Below, one piece after another: positions 15,037 through 15,344 of a DNA stretch of 15,344 nt. The DNA lies in contig JBBRDN010000094.1 in assembly GCA_038203875.1 (NCBI GenBank), positions 1-15,344 on the forward strand, read 5' to 3'. The position numbers were made by a program, and so were the translations under genes. Position 1 is the first letter of the stretch. Every line of letters starts with the position of its first letter. The notes beneath the pieces are model-generated. The model had not been told where the DNA came from. It worked only from the letters and a program-made list of their open reading frames with translations, and searched no databases. The stretch is from CANJSG01 sp038203875. GTDB lineage: Bacteria > Verrucomicrobiota > Verrucomicrobiia > Limisphaerales > CANJSG01.

Positions 15037-15344
15037 CTACTTCTTCGGAGCGCCCAACGGATACAAGCCCGGGCAGCATTTGAACATCTCGTGGAACGCC
15101 TGGCTGAAGTGGCTGATGCTGGAGTAGCCCACCTCCATCGCCGCCTCGGTCACGTTGTGGCGGCCGGCCTTGAGCAGGTCGGCGGCGCGTTCGAGACGGA
15201 GCTTCCGCTGATACTGGGAGATGGTCATGCCGGCCTCCTTTGTGAAGGTGCGGCTGAGGTAGAACGGGCTGCAGCCAACGCGTTTCGCGATCTCTTCCAG
15301 CGGCGGCGGCTCAGCGAGGTTCTTCTTCAGCAAGGCGATGACGC
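15037..15344 (-). CDS. AraC/XylS-family transcriptional regulator (5' partial)
   Basis: The frame stays open to the right edge, so only the C-terminal part is present; the TTG at 15333 is probably internal because codons for VIAL precede it in frame. The visible region is a complete AraC double helix-turn-helix domain: the first HTH is LEEIAKRVGCSPFYLSRTFTK and following, the second is NVTEAAMEVGYSSISHFSQAF. The protein ends FKCCPGLYPLGAPKK, where most AraC proteins have a G-x-S-P-x-x-Y-R ending, so the usual SP is replaced by CP. The ligand or receiver domain that would reveal what it senses lies outside the window. It is convergent with selO. Confidence 0.9.
   Translation of the reverse strand, partial: VIALLKKNLAEPPPLEEIAKRVGCSPFYLSRTFTKEAGMTISQYQRKLRLERAADLLKAGRHNVTEAAMEVGYSSISHFSQAFHEMFKCCPGLYPLGAPKK

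Noticed and set aside
1..15344. CRISPR array, insertion sequence, prophage or toxin-antitoxin/defence module
   Set aside because: No regularly spaced direct repeats, transposase or integrase motifs, terminal inverted repeats or defence-protein domains were seen on either strand.

Overview
The window is a GC-rich stretch of a bacterial chromosome, mostly housekeeping and general-function genes on both strands. The likely source is the Verrucomicrobiota or a close relative in the PVC group. This is inferred from protein style: a hybrid histidine kinase with a beta-rich extracytoplasmic input region, a PUR/DUF3276 protein, a standalone secreted sugar-dehydrogenase-type propeller, an AraC regulator ending in CCPGLYPLG, and weak or absent Shine-Dalgarno sequences. 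No rRNA or marker gene in the window fixes the taxonomy.

Left part (1-2331, + strand): the 3' part of an FAD-dependent oxidoreductase of the flavin-halogenase/geranylgeranyl-reductase group, then a GT-B family 4 glycosyltransferase. Middle-left (2364-7350, - strand): reading in the direction of transcription, a secreted PQQ-type sugar dehydrogenase, an intrinsic terminator, tRNA-Leu(CAG), a PTS EIIA (PtsN/fructose type) protein, arginyl-tRNA synthetase, and a small TPR protein. The last two are separated by an AT-richer spacer with a perfect inverted repeat.

Centre (7468-8526, + strand): nadD and rsfS, a classic pair, here with an unusual Lys/Ala-rich histone-H1-like tail on RsfS. Two minus-strand genes follow (8579-9742): a PUR-domain nucleic-acid-binding protein and a four-helix DUF4149-type membrane protein.

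Right part (9857-14834, + strand): a small SAM methyltransferase resembling PmtA-type phospholipid N-methyltransferases, a 918-residue hybrid sensor kinase (signal peptide, periplasmic beta-rich sensor, TM, two PAS, HisKA, HATPase, REC), and the protein adenylyltransferase SelO with its C-terminal redox Cys. A roughly 200 bp spacer of small hairpins and repeats separates SelO from a convergent AraC-type regulator that runs off the right edge.

No CRISPR array, insertion sequence, prophage or defence system is visible. No gene-free stretch exceeds 300 bases. The points most worth a second look are the RsfS tail, the sensor region of the hybrid kinase, the halogenase-like signature in the first gene, and several structured intergenic spacers.
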